Positions 7,986-14,688 of a stretch of DNA of 17,548 nt are shown piece after piece (within the stretch, counting starts at the first letter, position 1; the number at the start of each line of letters is the position of its first letter). Position numbers and translations under genes: made by a program. Below the pieces are notes generated by a model. That model saw nothing but the letters and a program-made list of their open reading frames with translations. It searched no databases and was not told where the DNA came from. This stretch comes from Ignavibacteria bacterium (GTDB lineage Bacteria; Bacteroidota; Ignavibacteria; Kapaibacteriales; UBA4661): contig JAAFHM010000034.1 in the NCBI GenBank assembly GCA_013298375.1, forward strand, positions 1 through 17,548, in the 5' to 3' direction.

Positions 7986-9311
7986 TTATGCCGCCGTATT
8001 ACTCGTTTCAGGCTCCTCCGCACTTCGCTCCAAATGCGTGATGCGGACAAGTTCCACCGCCCGTTTGTTCTTTTTGATAATCGTGAACATATACCCATTT
8101 TCGACGATAATTTCACTTTCGTCGGGAATTTTCCCAAACAGGACGTTGATATAGCCGCCAAGCGTCTCGTAGCGCTCGTTTTCGGGAAGTGGCTTGGGAA
8201 GCATTTGGTTGAGTTCGGGAATCGGCGTGGAGGCGGTAATTTCAAACTCGTATTCGTCCACACGGCGCATTGTTGCTTGGTCGTCATCGAACTCATCCTG
8301 AATATCACCGACGATTTCCTCCAAAATATCTTCCAACGTAATCATGCCCGCCGTGCCGCCAAAATCATCAATCACAATCGCAACGTGAATACGCCGTTTT
8401 TGAAATTCCCGCAAAAGTTCGCGGACGCTTTTGGTCTCATGCACAAAGTATGCAGGGCGCACAATATCTTGCAGTACGATAAGTTCGGGATGCTGCGCAA
8501 GCGTCAAAATATCTTTTGTATAAACCACGCCAACGATATTATCCAGCGAATCTTTATAGACTGGTAAACGCGAAAAACCTTCTTCAATCACTCGCCCCAA
8601 CAAATCCCCGACAGGCGTTGCAATATCAATCGCTGACATCCGCGTCCGCGAAACCATGATTTGCTTTGCCATTCGCTCACTGAGCGTAAAAACGTTTTTG
8701 ATAAGTTCGTGGTCGGCAGTTTCGATAGCGCCTGTCTCTTCGCCACGTTTGAGCAAATACTGAATCTCTTCTGCACTATGGACTTCCTCATGTGTGGCTT
8801 CGATACCAAGCACCTTCAAAAGGGCGTTAGAAACGTAGTTCAGACCGATGATGAAGGGCTTAAAAACAAGGTAAAAAATGCGCATCGGCAGAGCAACGCC
8901 AATAGTCACAACTTCGGGACGCTGAATAGCAAACCACTTTGGCGCTTGTTCGCCCAGAATAATATGCAGTGCAGTAATGGTGACAAATGCAATCGGACCC
9001 GCGATTTTATGCGCCAAATCCGGCTCAATGCTGATATTGATAAGGTGAAAAAAGCCAAAGACAATTTTGGTGGCAACATCTTCGCCAATCCAGCCTAGCG
9101 CGAGACTTGCAAGCGTAATCCCAAGCTGAGAAGCCGACAAATAGGCATCCAAATTATCCAGAATATTTTTAGCAATGCCCGCCAAACGGCTTCCGGCTTG
9201 CGCTCGCATTTCAATTTGGGACATACGGACTTTGACGAGCGCAAATTCCGCCGCCACAAAAAAGCCGTTCAAAAAGACCAGAATCATGGTCAGGAATAAG
9301 CCGAGGAGCAT
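7986..9311 (-). CDS. CNNM/DUF21-CBS-CorC/HlyC family membrane protein (hemolysin C-like)
   Basis: The protein has 441 residues with the standard three-part layout. Residues 1-~195 form a DUF21/CNNM transmembrane domain: a hydrophobic start MLLGLFLTMILVFLNGFFVAAEFAL, the conserved SASQLGITLASLALGWIGE, and LHIILGEQAPK. Residues ~215-335 hold a CBS pair (MVSRTRMSAID, EGFSRLPVYKDSLDNIVGVVYTKD, IHVAIVIDDFGGTAGMITLEDILEEIVGDI). Residues ~350-430 are the CorC/HlyC C-terminal domain (YETLGGYINVLFGKIPDESE). Family members are tied to Mg2+/Co2+ transport or resistance; the hemolysin label is historical. It sits 24 bases downstream of guaA on the same strand, so probably shares that transcript. No Shine-Dalgarno sequence is visible. 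The ion is not shown by sequence. Confidence 0.93.
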   Translation of the reverse strand: MLLGLFLTMILVFLNGFFVAAEFALVKVRMSQIEMRAQAGSRLAGIAKNILDNLDAYLSASQLGITLASLALGWIGEDVATKIVFGFFHLINISIEPDLAHKIAGPIAFVTITALHIILGEQAPKWFAIQRPEVVTIGVALPMRIFYLVFKPFIIGLNYVSNALLKVLGIEATHEEVHSAEEIQYLLKRGEETGAIETADHELIKNVFTLSERMAKQIMVSRTRMSAIDIATPVGDLLGRVIEEGFSRLPVYKDSLDNIVGVVYTKDILTLAQHPELIVLQDIVRPAYFVHETKSVRELLREFQKRRIHVAIVIDDFGGTAGMITLEDILEEIVGDIQDEFDDDQATMRRVDEYEFEITASTPIPELNQMLPKPLPENERYETLGGYINVLFGKIPDESEIIVENGYMFTIIKKNKRAVELVRITHLERSAEEPETSNTAA

Positions 9312-9335
9312 AGTTTCAGGGTTGTTGGTGAAAAA

Positions 9336-10889
9336 TCACTCCCACTCAATCGTCGCCGGAGGTTTGCTCGAAACATCATACACCACGCGGTTTATGCCGC
9401 GAACCTCGCTCACGATGCGGTTCGACATTCGCGCCAGCACATCGTAGGGCATCGGGAACCAGTTTGCCGTCATTCCATCTACACTCGTAACGGCGCGGAG
9501 GGCGCATACATATTCGTAAGTACGCTCATCACCCATCACCCCGACCGTCTGCACGGGAAGCAGCACCGCGAATGCTTGCCAAATTTCGTTGTACAGCCCC
9601 GATGTGCGTATTTCGTCGAGATAAATATCATCTGCTTTGCGCAAAATTTCCAATTTCTCGCGGGTGATTGTTCCCGGAACACGAATAGCCAAGCCGGGTC
9701 CGGGGAAAGGATGACGGTCAATAAACCAACCCGGAACGCCCAGCAAGCGCCCTACCGCCCGCACTTCGTCTTTGAAAAGCTCGCGGAACGGCTCTACTAA
9801 GCGGAGTTTCATGTTTTCCGGCAGCCCGCCGACGTTGTGATGGGTTTTAATCGTTACCGACGGACCTTTGAAGGAGACCGATTCTATCACGTCGGGATAG
9901 AGTGTGCCTTGGGCGAGGAACTCCGCGTCGCCGAATTTTTTTGCCTCAGTATCAAAAACTTCGATGAAGGTTTTTCCGATAATCTTACGCTTCTGTTCGG
10001 GGTCAGAAATTCCTTCCAAACGGCTTAAAAAGAGGTCTGACGCATCCACAAAGTCAATGCTGAGGTCGAAGTGCGTTTTGAAAAGTTCCACCACCGTGCG
10101 ACTCTCATTCGAGCGCATCAGCCCGTTATCAATGTGGATGCAATGAAGCTGCTTACCGATGGCTTTGTGGAGCAGCACTGCCGCTACGGTCGAATCCACG
10201 CCGCCCGACAACGCACAAATCACGCCGCCTGTGCCAACCTTAGCGCGAATCTCCTGCACTGCCTCTTCCACAAATGAACCCGCATCCCAACCGCCCGTGC
10301 AGCCGCAAACTTCAAAGAGAAAATTCGCCAGCATCGTCTTTCCATCGGTGCTGTGGTGGACTTCGGGGTGGAATTGTAAACCGAAAATTTTTCGCTCAAG
10401 GTTCTGCAAGGCGCAATAGGGCGCATTTTCGGTTTTGCCAATAATATCGAACCCCTTGGGAAATGCCGTGAGCGAGTCTCCATGAGACATCCAGACCTGT
10501 GAACTGGGCGGAATACCCTTCCAAAGCGGGCTTTCGGCAACAATTTCGAGCGCGGCGTAACCAAATTCACGTTTAGCGGCTTTGTCCACCGCACCGCCTT
10601 GTGTCTGAGCAATAAGCTGTAAGCCATAGCACAGTCCCAAAACAGGAATCTTCCGTGCCTCGGCAAAGGCAAACACGTCAAACACGGGCAATGGTGCGCC
10701 TTCGGCATAAACACTGAAGGGGCTGCCCGATAAAATAATGCCTTTGGGCTGCAAGTCAGCAAGCGCTTGTTCGCTGATGGTATAGGGGTGAAGTTCAGCA
10801 AATACGCCATTTTCACGGACTTTACGGGCGATAAGTTGGGTGTATTGTGAACCGAAGTCGAGGATGATGATGCGTTCGGAGTGGGTCAT
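9336..10889 (-). CDS. guaA: GMP synthase (glutamine-hydrolysing)
   Basis: The protein has 517 residues, full length for bacterial GuaA. It converts XMP to GMP using ATP and glutamine-derived ammonia in cytoplasmic purine synthesis. The N-terminal class I amidotransferase domain opens with RIIILDFGSQYTQLIARKVRE and has the nucleophile elbow GLCYGLQ (C87) and LQFHPEVHHS (H174, E176), completing the triad. The ATP pyrophosphatase domain has the P-loop ALSGGVDSTVAAVLL (226-240). The C-terminal dimerisation domain ends with the family signature around SNRIVSEVRGINRVVYD and PPATIEWE. Nothing is missing. It is the first gene of a likely two-gene unit with the CorC/HlyC-type gene and is preceded by a good Bacteroidota-type promoter. 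The leader contains a short direct repeat but no purine-riboswitch structure that I can recognise. Confidence 0.98.
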   Translation of the reverse strand: MTHSERIIILDFGSQYTQLIARKVRENGVFAELHPYTISEQALADLQPKGIILSGSPFSVYAEGAPLPVFDVFAFAEARKIPVLGLCYGLQLIAQTQGGAVDKAAKREFGYAALEIVAESPLWKGIPPSSQVWMSHGDSLTAFPKGFDIIGKTENAPYCALQNLERKIFGLQFHPEVHHSTDGKTMLANFLFEVCGCTGGWDAGSFVEEAVQEIRAKVGTGGVICALSGGVDSTVAAVLLHKAIGKQLHCIHIDNGLMRSNESRTVVELFKTHFDLSIDFVDASDLFLSRLEGISDPEQKRKIIGKTFIEVFDTEAKKFGDAEFLAQGTLYPDVIESVSFKGPSVTIKTHHNVGGLPENMKLRLVEPFRELFKDEVRAVGRLLGVPGWFIDRHPFPGPGLAIRVPGTITREKLEILRKADDIYLDEIRTSGLYNEIWQAFAVLLPVQTVGVMGDERTYEYVCALRAVTSVDGMTANWFPMPYDVLARMSNRIVSEVRGINRVVYDVSSKPPATIEWE

Positions 10890-10898
10890 TTGATCATT

Positions 10899-10928
10899 GG
10901 TTGATTGGTCGGTGGTTGATTAGGCATT
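10899..10928. repeat. 15-base-period direct repeat in the guaA leader
   Basis: GGTTGATT occurs at 10899-10906 and again at 10914-10921, separated by GGTCGGT, so two copies share a 15-base period just upstream of the guaA ATG. It falls inside the inferred leader between the -7 box and the start codon. It may be slippage-derived or a protein or ribosome contact site; function unknown. Confidence 0.5.
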
Positions 10929-10944
10929 AGCCAAGCGTGTTTCT

Positions 10945-10976
10945 CAAATATAGCGAGGCTTGAATAATGTTGCTAA
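10945..10976 (-). promoter_or_regulatory. Bacteroidota-type promoter of guaA
   Basis: Read on the minus strand, TATATTTG at 10945-10952 is an exact match to the -7 consensus TAnnTTTG. TTAG at 10973-10976, 20 bases upstream, matches three of four bases of the -33 TTTG. Transcription would start near 10938, leaving a leader of about 50 bases. Confidence 0.55.
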
Positions 10977-11023
10977 TGCTGATAAATCATTGCACTGTTC
11001 TGAATCTATGGCTGTACGGGAGT

Positions 11024-11407
11024 TTACGTCGGCGAGGATGGTGGATTTTTTATTTCCTGATTGCCCGTGCCTGCCTGAGTAATACGCAGTTGCAGTTCCT
11101 GATCTTCAATTTTCTGTTCTAATGAGCCGATATAATCCCGAAGATCCAGTATGCCACGTTTAATGTCCTCTAACTCGTGCATTGGCGCGGATTCGATGTA
11201 CGTCTTTTCACGCTGCGGTGCAAACCAAATAGCAAGACTGCTGGCAGCCGCACCAGCAATGACCATGAGCGGCAAATAGGACATACCACCCGCACCGCCA
11301 GTCAGCGCAATGAGCGGAATAGATATGCCCATCATACCACAAGCAATTCCCCACACGCTTTGTGTGGCGCGAATGCGCGGGTCTTTGGAATCATCATCGT
11401 AAGCCAT
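11024..11407 (-). CDS. Small two-helix membrane protein with C-terminal coiled coil, function unknown
   Basis: The protein has 127 residues and I do not recognise the family. Residues ~1-14 are polar (MAYDDDSKDPRIRA). Two hydrophobic segments follow at ~18-38 (VWGIACGMMGISIPLIALTG) and ~41-62 (MSYLPLMVIAGAAASSLAIWF). Then comes an acidic/basic heptad-like helix at ~75-110 (MHELEDIKRGILDLRDYIGS, LEQKIEDQELQLR) that should form a coiled coil, and a short Pro/Ser tail. The start is supported by a GGAG eight bases upstream. The layout (membrane hairpin plus cytoplasmic coiled coil) resembles small phage-shock or membrane-scaffold proteins only in shape; there is no motif to claim homology. It lies 75 bases downstream of the RsmI-like gene on the same strand, and 134 bases before guaA. 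Confidence 0.75.
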   Translation of the reverse strand: MAYDDDSKDPRIRATQSVWGIACGMMGISIPLIALTGGAGGMSYLPLMVIAGAAASSLAIWFAPQREKTYIESAPMHELEDIKRGILDLRDYIGSLEQKIEDQELQLRITQAGTGNQEIKNPPSSPT

Positions 11408-11415
11408 AGTTTTTT

Positions 11416-11419
11416 CTCC
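11416..11419 (-). promoter_or_regulatory. Shine-Dalgarno site of the small membrane protein
   Basis: GGAG on the minus strand, eight bases before the ATG at 11407. It is one of only three clear Shine-Dalgarno sites in the window and supports this start. Confidence 0.6.
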
Positions 11420-11482
11420 GATTATGTTGAATAGTTATAGCTGATTAGCCTGTCAGTTTCGCTCAACATCGTAACAAAGCCT

Positions 11483-12931
11483 TTACTCACTTTTGGGTGC
11501 ATCGCCTTGAGGCTTGTTTCCTTGCGGTTTATCGCCTTGTTGCCTACCGCCCCCATCGCGCCGGAAATTTCCCTCGCGTTTGAAGCCACCACCACGTGCG
11601 GCATCGGGTCTGCCTCCGGGTCTGCCACCGCTGCGGGAATCACCGCCACCGCCGCCTTCGCGTTTGAAGCCATCACCACGACCGCTGCCGCCTTCACGCT
11701 TGAAGCCATCACCACGACCGCCGCCGCCTTCACGCTTGAAGCCATCACCACGACCGCCGCCGCCGCCTTCACGTTTGAAGTCATCGCCGCGACCGCTGCC
11801 GCTTCCACCTTCACGTTTGAAACCATCACCACGACCGCCGCCGCCTTCACGCTTGAAGCCATCGCCGCGACCGCTACTTCCACTCTCTCGTTTGAATCCA
11901 CCGTCGCGGTTGCCGCCGCCTTCACGTTTGAAGCCGCCGTCGCGGTTGCCGCCGCCTTCACGTTTGAAGCCACCATCGCGGTTGAAAGGTTTTTTATCAC
12001 GATATTCATCGCGGCGCTCTTGTGGCTGCGGAGCAAGATTTTGTCCACCTTTTACGCCTTCAAAACAAAACACAAACTCGCCTTTGAAACGCGAAACCAC
12101 GAATTTGGTATAAAGCTCGCTCACTGTGCCGTAATGGTGCGTTTCGGAGTCCATCGTGAGGTTGCAGCCTAGGTAGGCGCGGCGTTGCGGCATGATTTGC
12201 CGTGCTGCTTCCAAAAGCGGCACAAGGCGGTAGGGCGTTTCCAACAGCGCGACTGTGCGCGGCTCTTGCGCGAGGCGCTTGAGTTCTTGTAATCGTTCAC
12301 CCGGTTCGCGGCTCACAAAGCCCGCAAAGACGAAGGAATCCATCGGGAGACCGCTTGTAATCAAAGCGGTCATAATGCTTGTTACGCCCGGAATAGCGCG
12401 TACGGCAATGCCCGCTTCGATTGCCTTGCGCACGAGTTGTGCGCCGGGGTCTGCCAGAAGCGGCGTTCCGGCATCGGAGACGAGAGCGAGATCTTTGCCG
12501 TTTTTGAGCATTCCCATCAAGGTACGGGTTTGCTCATTTTCGTTGTGTTCGTTGAGTTCTTCGAGTTTTTTGGTAATGCGGTGTTCGTGGAGTAATCGCG
12601 CAACGGTTTTGCCTTCTTCGCCAATAACAACATCGGCTTGTTTGAGCGTTTTAATGGCACGGAGGCTTATGTCGTCATTGTTTCCAATTGGCGTGGAAAC
12701 GATATACAGCGTACCATGATTGATAGCCTTTGCCTTCTCTTTGGCTGGCGCAGCGGACAAACTCGGCGCATGAAGCGCAAAATCCGGCGGAATATCCCCG
12801 TCGGGTTCGGCGGCTTGCGAGTATGGGTTTTGCTCCGGCGCATCGTGCGCAAGAGGCTCTAAAGCGTCGGAAAAGCCGATATTTTGCCCTTCGGGCGCAT
12901 CGGAAGTGAGCAGATGTGAAGAGGTGTTCAT
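11483..12931 (-). CDS. RsmI-like SAM-dependent methyltransferase with long FKREGG/RGD repeat tail
   Basis: The protein has 482 residues in three parts. Residues 1-~70 are an acidic, Pro/Ala-rich, probably disordered lead. Residues ~72-296 are a tetrapyrrole-methylase-fold domain like RsmI, which 2'-O-methylates 16S rRNA C1402: LYIVSTPIGNNDDISLRAI, ELNEHNENE, LALVSDAGTPLLADPG, IPGVTSIMTALITSGLP, LLETPYRL, KGEFVFCFEG. Where E. coli RsmI has EDTRHT it has EEGKTV, so it may belong to an RsmI-like paralogous group rather than be RsmI itself. Residues ~300-482 are low complexity: ten FKRE copies spaced mostly 12-14 residues, with Gly/Ser runs and RGD or NRD, then a Gln/Pro-rich end. Ordinary RsmI proteins are ~280 residues, so about 200 residues here are extra. 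Such Gly/Arg tails usually bind RNA. It lies downstream of ssb, separated by a terminator. Confidence 0.88.
   Translation of the reverse strand: MNTSSHLLTSDAPEGQNIGFSDALEPLAHDAPEQNPYSQAAEPDGDIPPDFALHAPSLSAAPAKEKAKAINHGTLYIVSTPIGNNDDISLRAIKTLKQADVVIGEEGKTVARLLHEHRITKKLEELNEHNENEQTRTLMGMLKNGKDLALVSDAGTPLLADPGAQLVRKAIEAGIAVRAIPGVTSIMTALITSGLPMDSFVFAGFVSREPGERLQELKRLAQEPRTVALLETPYRLVPLLEAARQIMPQRRAYLGCNLTMDSETHHYGTVSELYTKFVVSRFKGEFVFCFEGVKGGQNLAPQPQERRDEYRDKKPFNRDGGFKREGGGNRDGGFKREGGGNRDGGFKRESGSSGRGDGFKREGGGGRGDGFKREGGSGSGRGDDFKREGGGGGRGDGFKREGGGGRGDGFKREGGSGRGDGFKREGGGGGDSRSGGRPGGRPDAARGGGFKREGNFRRDGGGRQQGDKPQGNKPQGDAPKSE
11573..11983 (-). repeat. In-frame minisatellite encoding FKREGG/RGD units
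   Basis: Near-identical units of 36-42 bases are stacked head to tail inside the RsmI-like gene. Adjacent copies near 11900-11980 are almost base-for-base the same. All spacings are multiples of three, so the frame is preserved. This is the form expected of a slippage-prone, length-variable array. It also explains the long repetitive false frames on both strands here. Confidence 0.88.
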
Positions 12932-12945
12932 AGATTGATGAAACG

Positions 12946-12990
12946 AAAATAAAAAGCGGTTTTGAATGAACGAGCGTCACTCAAAACCGC
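12946..12990 (-). terminator. Intrinsic terminator between ssb and the RsmI-like gene
   Basis: On the minus strand, a 14-pair stem (arms 12956-12969 and 12977-12990, one G-T wobble, 7-base loop) is followed at once by TTTTTATTTT. The left arm reads GCGGTTTTGAGTGA and the right TCATTCAAAACCGC. It lies 119 bases after the ssb stop, as expected for the ssb terminator. Its T-run ends only 15 bases before the RsmI-like ATG, so that gene needs read-through or a promoter within or right at the hairpin. Confidence 0.85.
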
Positions 12991-13109
12991 AAATTTACGG
13001 AAATCTCCAACAACAATCGTCAAGAAATCAAGGATTATTCAAATTGTTGTCGGTAAAACTGGTCGCACGGGCTGATTTCATGCCGTGATTACTCAATTCG
13101 CAATTATTC

Positions 13110-13550
13110 TCAAAATGGTAAATCCTCATCTGGCGGCGTATCGCTGAAGCCCGCAACGCTCGCAATAGCTTTGCTCATGCCGTTTGCATGGCTTTCGTGT
13201 ATCATCTCGTCAACGTTTTTGCGCCCATCCAGCACAAGAATATTTTCGGCAAGTATCTCCGTGATAAAGCGCTTTTCGCCATTTTTTTCGTAGGAGCGGT
13301 TTTGAATTTTTCCTTCGACCAAAAGCCGTGAGTTTTTTTTCACGATTTCCTGAATGATTTCTGCAAGTTTGCGCCACGCCACGACATTGTGCCAATCGGT
13401 GCGCTCTTGCGGTGTGCCGTCTTTGTCTTTCCACATTTCCGATGTTGCCAAAGGAAAGGTGGCAACAGGTACGCCGCTTGTGGTGTAGCGTATTTCGGGG
13501 TCTTTGCCAACGTTTCCGATAAGCAAGACGCGGTTAAATCCTCTGGACAT
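13110..13550 (-). CDS. ssb: Single-stranded DNA-binding protein
   Basis: SSB of 146 residues. It binds single-stranded DNA in replication, repair and recombination, normally as a tetramer, and recruits partners through its C-terminal tip. The OB-fold (1-~110) starts with MSRGFNRVLLIGNVGKDPEIRY and has the family's TSEMWKDKDG, ERTDWHNVVAWRKLAE and LLVEGKIQNRSYEKNGEKR segments. The tail is short (~35 residues) and ends DEDLPF, the acidic partner-binding tip. The reading frame continues open upstream to 13979, but that part is not SSB-like. The start at 13550 is set by homology and by a GAGG five bases upstream. The gene is divergent from the TrmH-type gene and followed by a strong terminator. 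Confidence 0.97.
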   Translation of the reverse strand: MSRGFNRVLLIGNVGKDPEIRYTTSGVPVATFPLATSEMWKDKDGTPQERTDWHNVVAWRKLAEIIQEIVKKNSRLLVEGKIQNRSYEKNGEKRFITEILAENILVLDGRKNVDEMIHESHANGMSKAIASVAGFSDTPPDEDLPF

Positions 13551-13555
13551 AGAAA

Positions 13556-13559
13556 CCTC
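13556..13559 (-). promoter_or_regulatory. Shine-Dalgarno site deciding the ssb start
   Basis: GAGG on the minus strand, five bases before the ATG at 13550. It confirms the short SSB over the longer open frame that reaches 13979. Confidence 0.65.
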
Positions 13560-13711
13560 GCATCGTAAATTTTGTGTGATGAACGTTGTTCGCATTTCGT
13601 GTATTTTGCAACGCCAAACATCCTCACCATGGTTGCGCAGCCAAAAGCCAACCATCAAGGATAGTCGCTGCATCCAAAATACATTCTTCTCAGAAATTAC
13701 GCAAAACCGAT

Positions 13712-14560
13712 ATGACCTACCGACCTCACCGCAAGCAATCGCAACAGGATACTTCACGATTGATGCTGCTCTCCACCAGTCAACATCAGCATATTCGGGC
13801 ATTGCAGAAGCGCTCAGAGCGCGACATCGCTTGCCAGTGCGTGATTGAGGGTGAGCATTTGTGCAGTGAGTATCTATCGCTTGTGCAGAGCGGCAGAGCG
13901 AATCGCCCGTATTCGGTTGTGTTGCCGGATAAGCCTGCGCCGAATGCCCAAGCAAGACTCTACGCGATGGCAGACGCATTTGCAGAAGTCGGCGTAAGTG
14001 TTTACGAGGCTTCAGAGCGAAAATTTGCCATGCTTACCGATGCACAAACACCGCAGGGAATACTCGCCGTCATTGATTATCCCGATATTCCGCTAGAGAC
14101 GGACAAACCGCTCATAATATTGGACGGTATCGCCGACCCGGGCAATGTTGGGACAATTATTCGCACGGCGGAGTGGTTCGGAGTTCGGAATATTCTTTTG
14201 GGTGAAGGCTGTGCAGACCGCTTCAATCCTAAAACGCTTCGCGCAACGATGGGAGCAATTTTTCGCTGTGCCGTGCTGCCCGGGACTCTTGCCGAAACAT
14301 TGCGCCGCGATTTTGCTCATTATCGCTTCTATGGCGCATCATTGCAGGGTTCTCAGGTATTATCGGCGCTGAATGTGGACGGATGTTTTGGGATTGTTTT
14401 GGGCAGCGAGGCGCATGGAATCTCGCCGGAAGTGCAAGCGCTTTTGCACGAGACATTCTGCATCACACGCGCAGGGGCTTCAGAGGCGGAATCCTTGAAC
14501 GTCGCAGTGGCGGCGGGCGTTATTTTGCATCATCTTGGCGCGGTTGGGGCGATACAGTAA
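13712..14560 (+). CDS. SpoU/TrmH-family RNA 2'-O-methyltransferase
   Basis: The protein has 282 residues from the chosen ATG and transfers a methyl group from SAM to a ribose 2'-OH in rRNA or tRNA. The N-terminal part (TSQHQHIRALQKRSERDIACQCVIEG) matches the substrate-binding leader common to 23S rRNA members. The knotted SPOUT domain shows all three SpoU motifs: IADPGNVGTIIRTAEWFGV (motif 1, Asn and Arg), GIVLGSEAHGIS (motif 2) and AESLNVAVAAGVILHHL (motif 3). The frame is open upstream to an ATG at 13586, but those 42 residues look non-coding and overlap the ssb upstream region. An internal ATG at 13763 is also possible, since no Shine-Dalgarno sequence marks either. It is a stand-alone gene, divergent from ssb. 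The target nucleotide cannot be told from sequence. Confidence 0.9.
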   Translation: MTYRPHRKQSQQDTSRLMLLSTSQHQHIRALQKRSERDIACQCVIEGEHLCSEYLSLVQSGRANRPYSVVLPDKPAPNAQARLYAMADAFAEVGVSVYEASERKFAMLTDAQTPQGILAVIDYPDIPLETDKPLIILDGIADPGNVGTIIRTAEWFGVRNILLGEGCADRFNPKTLRATMGAIFRCAVLPGTLAETLRRDFAHYRFYGASLQGSQVLSALNVDGCFGIVLGSEAHGISPEVQALLHETFCITRAGASEAESLNVAVAAGVILHHLGAVGAIQ

Positions 14561-14588
14561 TATTCTTCGTCGTTATTACCGTGCAAAA

Positions 14589-14606
14589 TTTTCTCAAATG
14601 AGAAAA
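14589..14606. other. Perfect AT-rich inverted repeat before the MFS gene
   Basis: TTTTCTCA and TGAGAAAA face each other across two bases, and poly-A follows on the plus strand. It could be an operator for the MFS gene or part of a weak terminator for the TrmH-type gene on the left. There is no T-run after it on the plus strand, so an intrinsic terminator is unlikely. Confidence 0.4.
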
Positions 14607-14623
14607 AAAAGCAAAGAATTGTG

Positions 14624-14631
14624 TATCTTTA
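14624..14631 (+). promoter_or_regulatory. Candidate -7 box of the MFS transporter gene
   Basis: TATCTTTA fits TAnnTTTG except for the last base and lies 57 bases before the ATG, giving a leader of about 50 bases, similar to the other inferred promoters here. No -33 TTTG is present; the expected place is A-rich and overlaps the inverted repeat at 14589-14606. Confidence 0.38.
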
Positions 14632-14688
14632 GCCCCGAATCATGCAAATCCCTCTTCATTTTGAATTATTGGTGTACCCAAAAACGCT

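Noticed and set aside
10889..10898. Three-codon upstream frame (ATG ATC AAA TGA) overlapping the guaA start
   Set aside because: Too short to separate from chance and without a ribosome binding site.
11573..11983. CRISPR-like look of regularly spaced repeats
   Set aside because: Units abut without unique spacers, keep the reading frame and encode the protein tail.
11507..12172. Long repetitive open frames on the plus strand (221 and 199 residues) and an overlapping minus frame at 11422-12048
   Set aside because: They are by-products of the in-frame minisatellite in the RsmI-like gene: low-complexity Ala/Thr or Pro/Ser runs without any domain.
13586..13711. Upstream extension of the TrmH-type gene
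   Set aside because: The 42 residues are not protein-like, and homology begins after the ATG at 13712.
13551..13979. Open N-terminal extension of ssb (143 extra codons)
   Set aside because: It is not SSB-like, it overlaps the divergent methyltransferase, and the ATG at 13550 has a Shine-Dalgarno site and the canonical SSB start.
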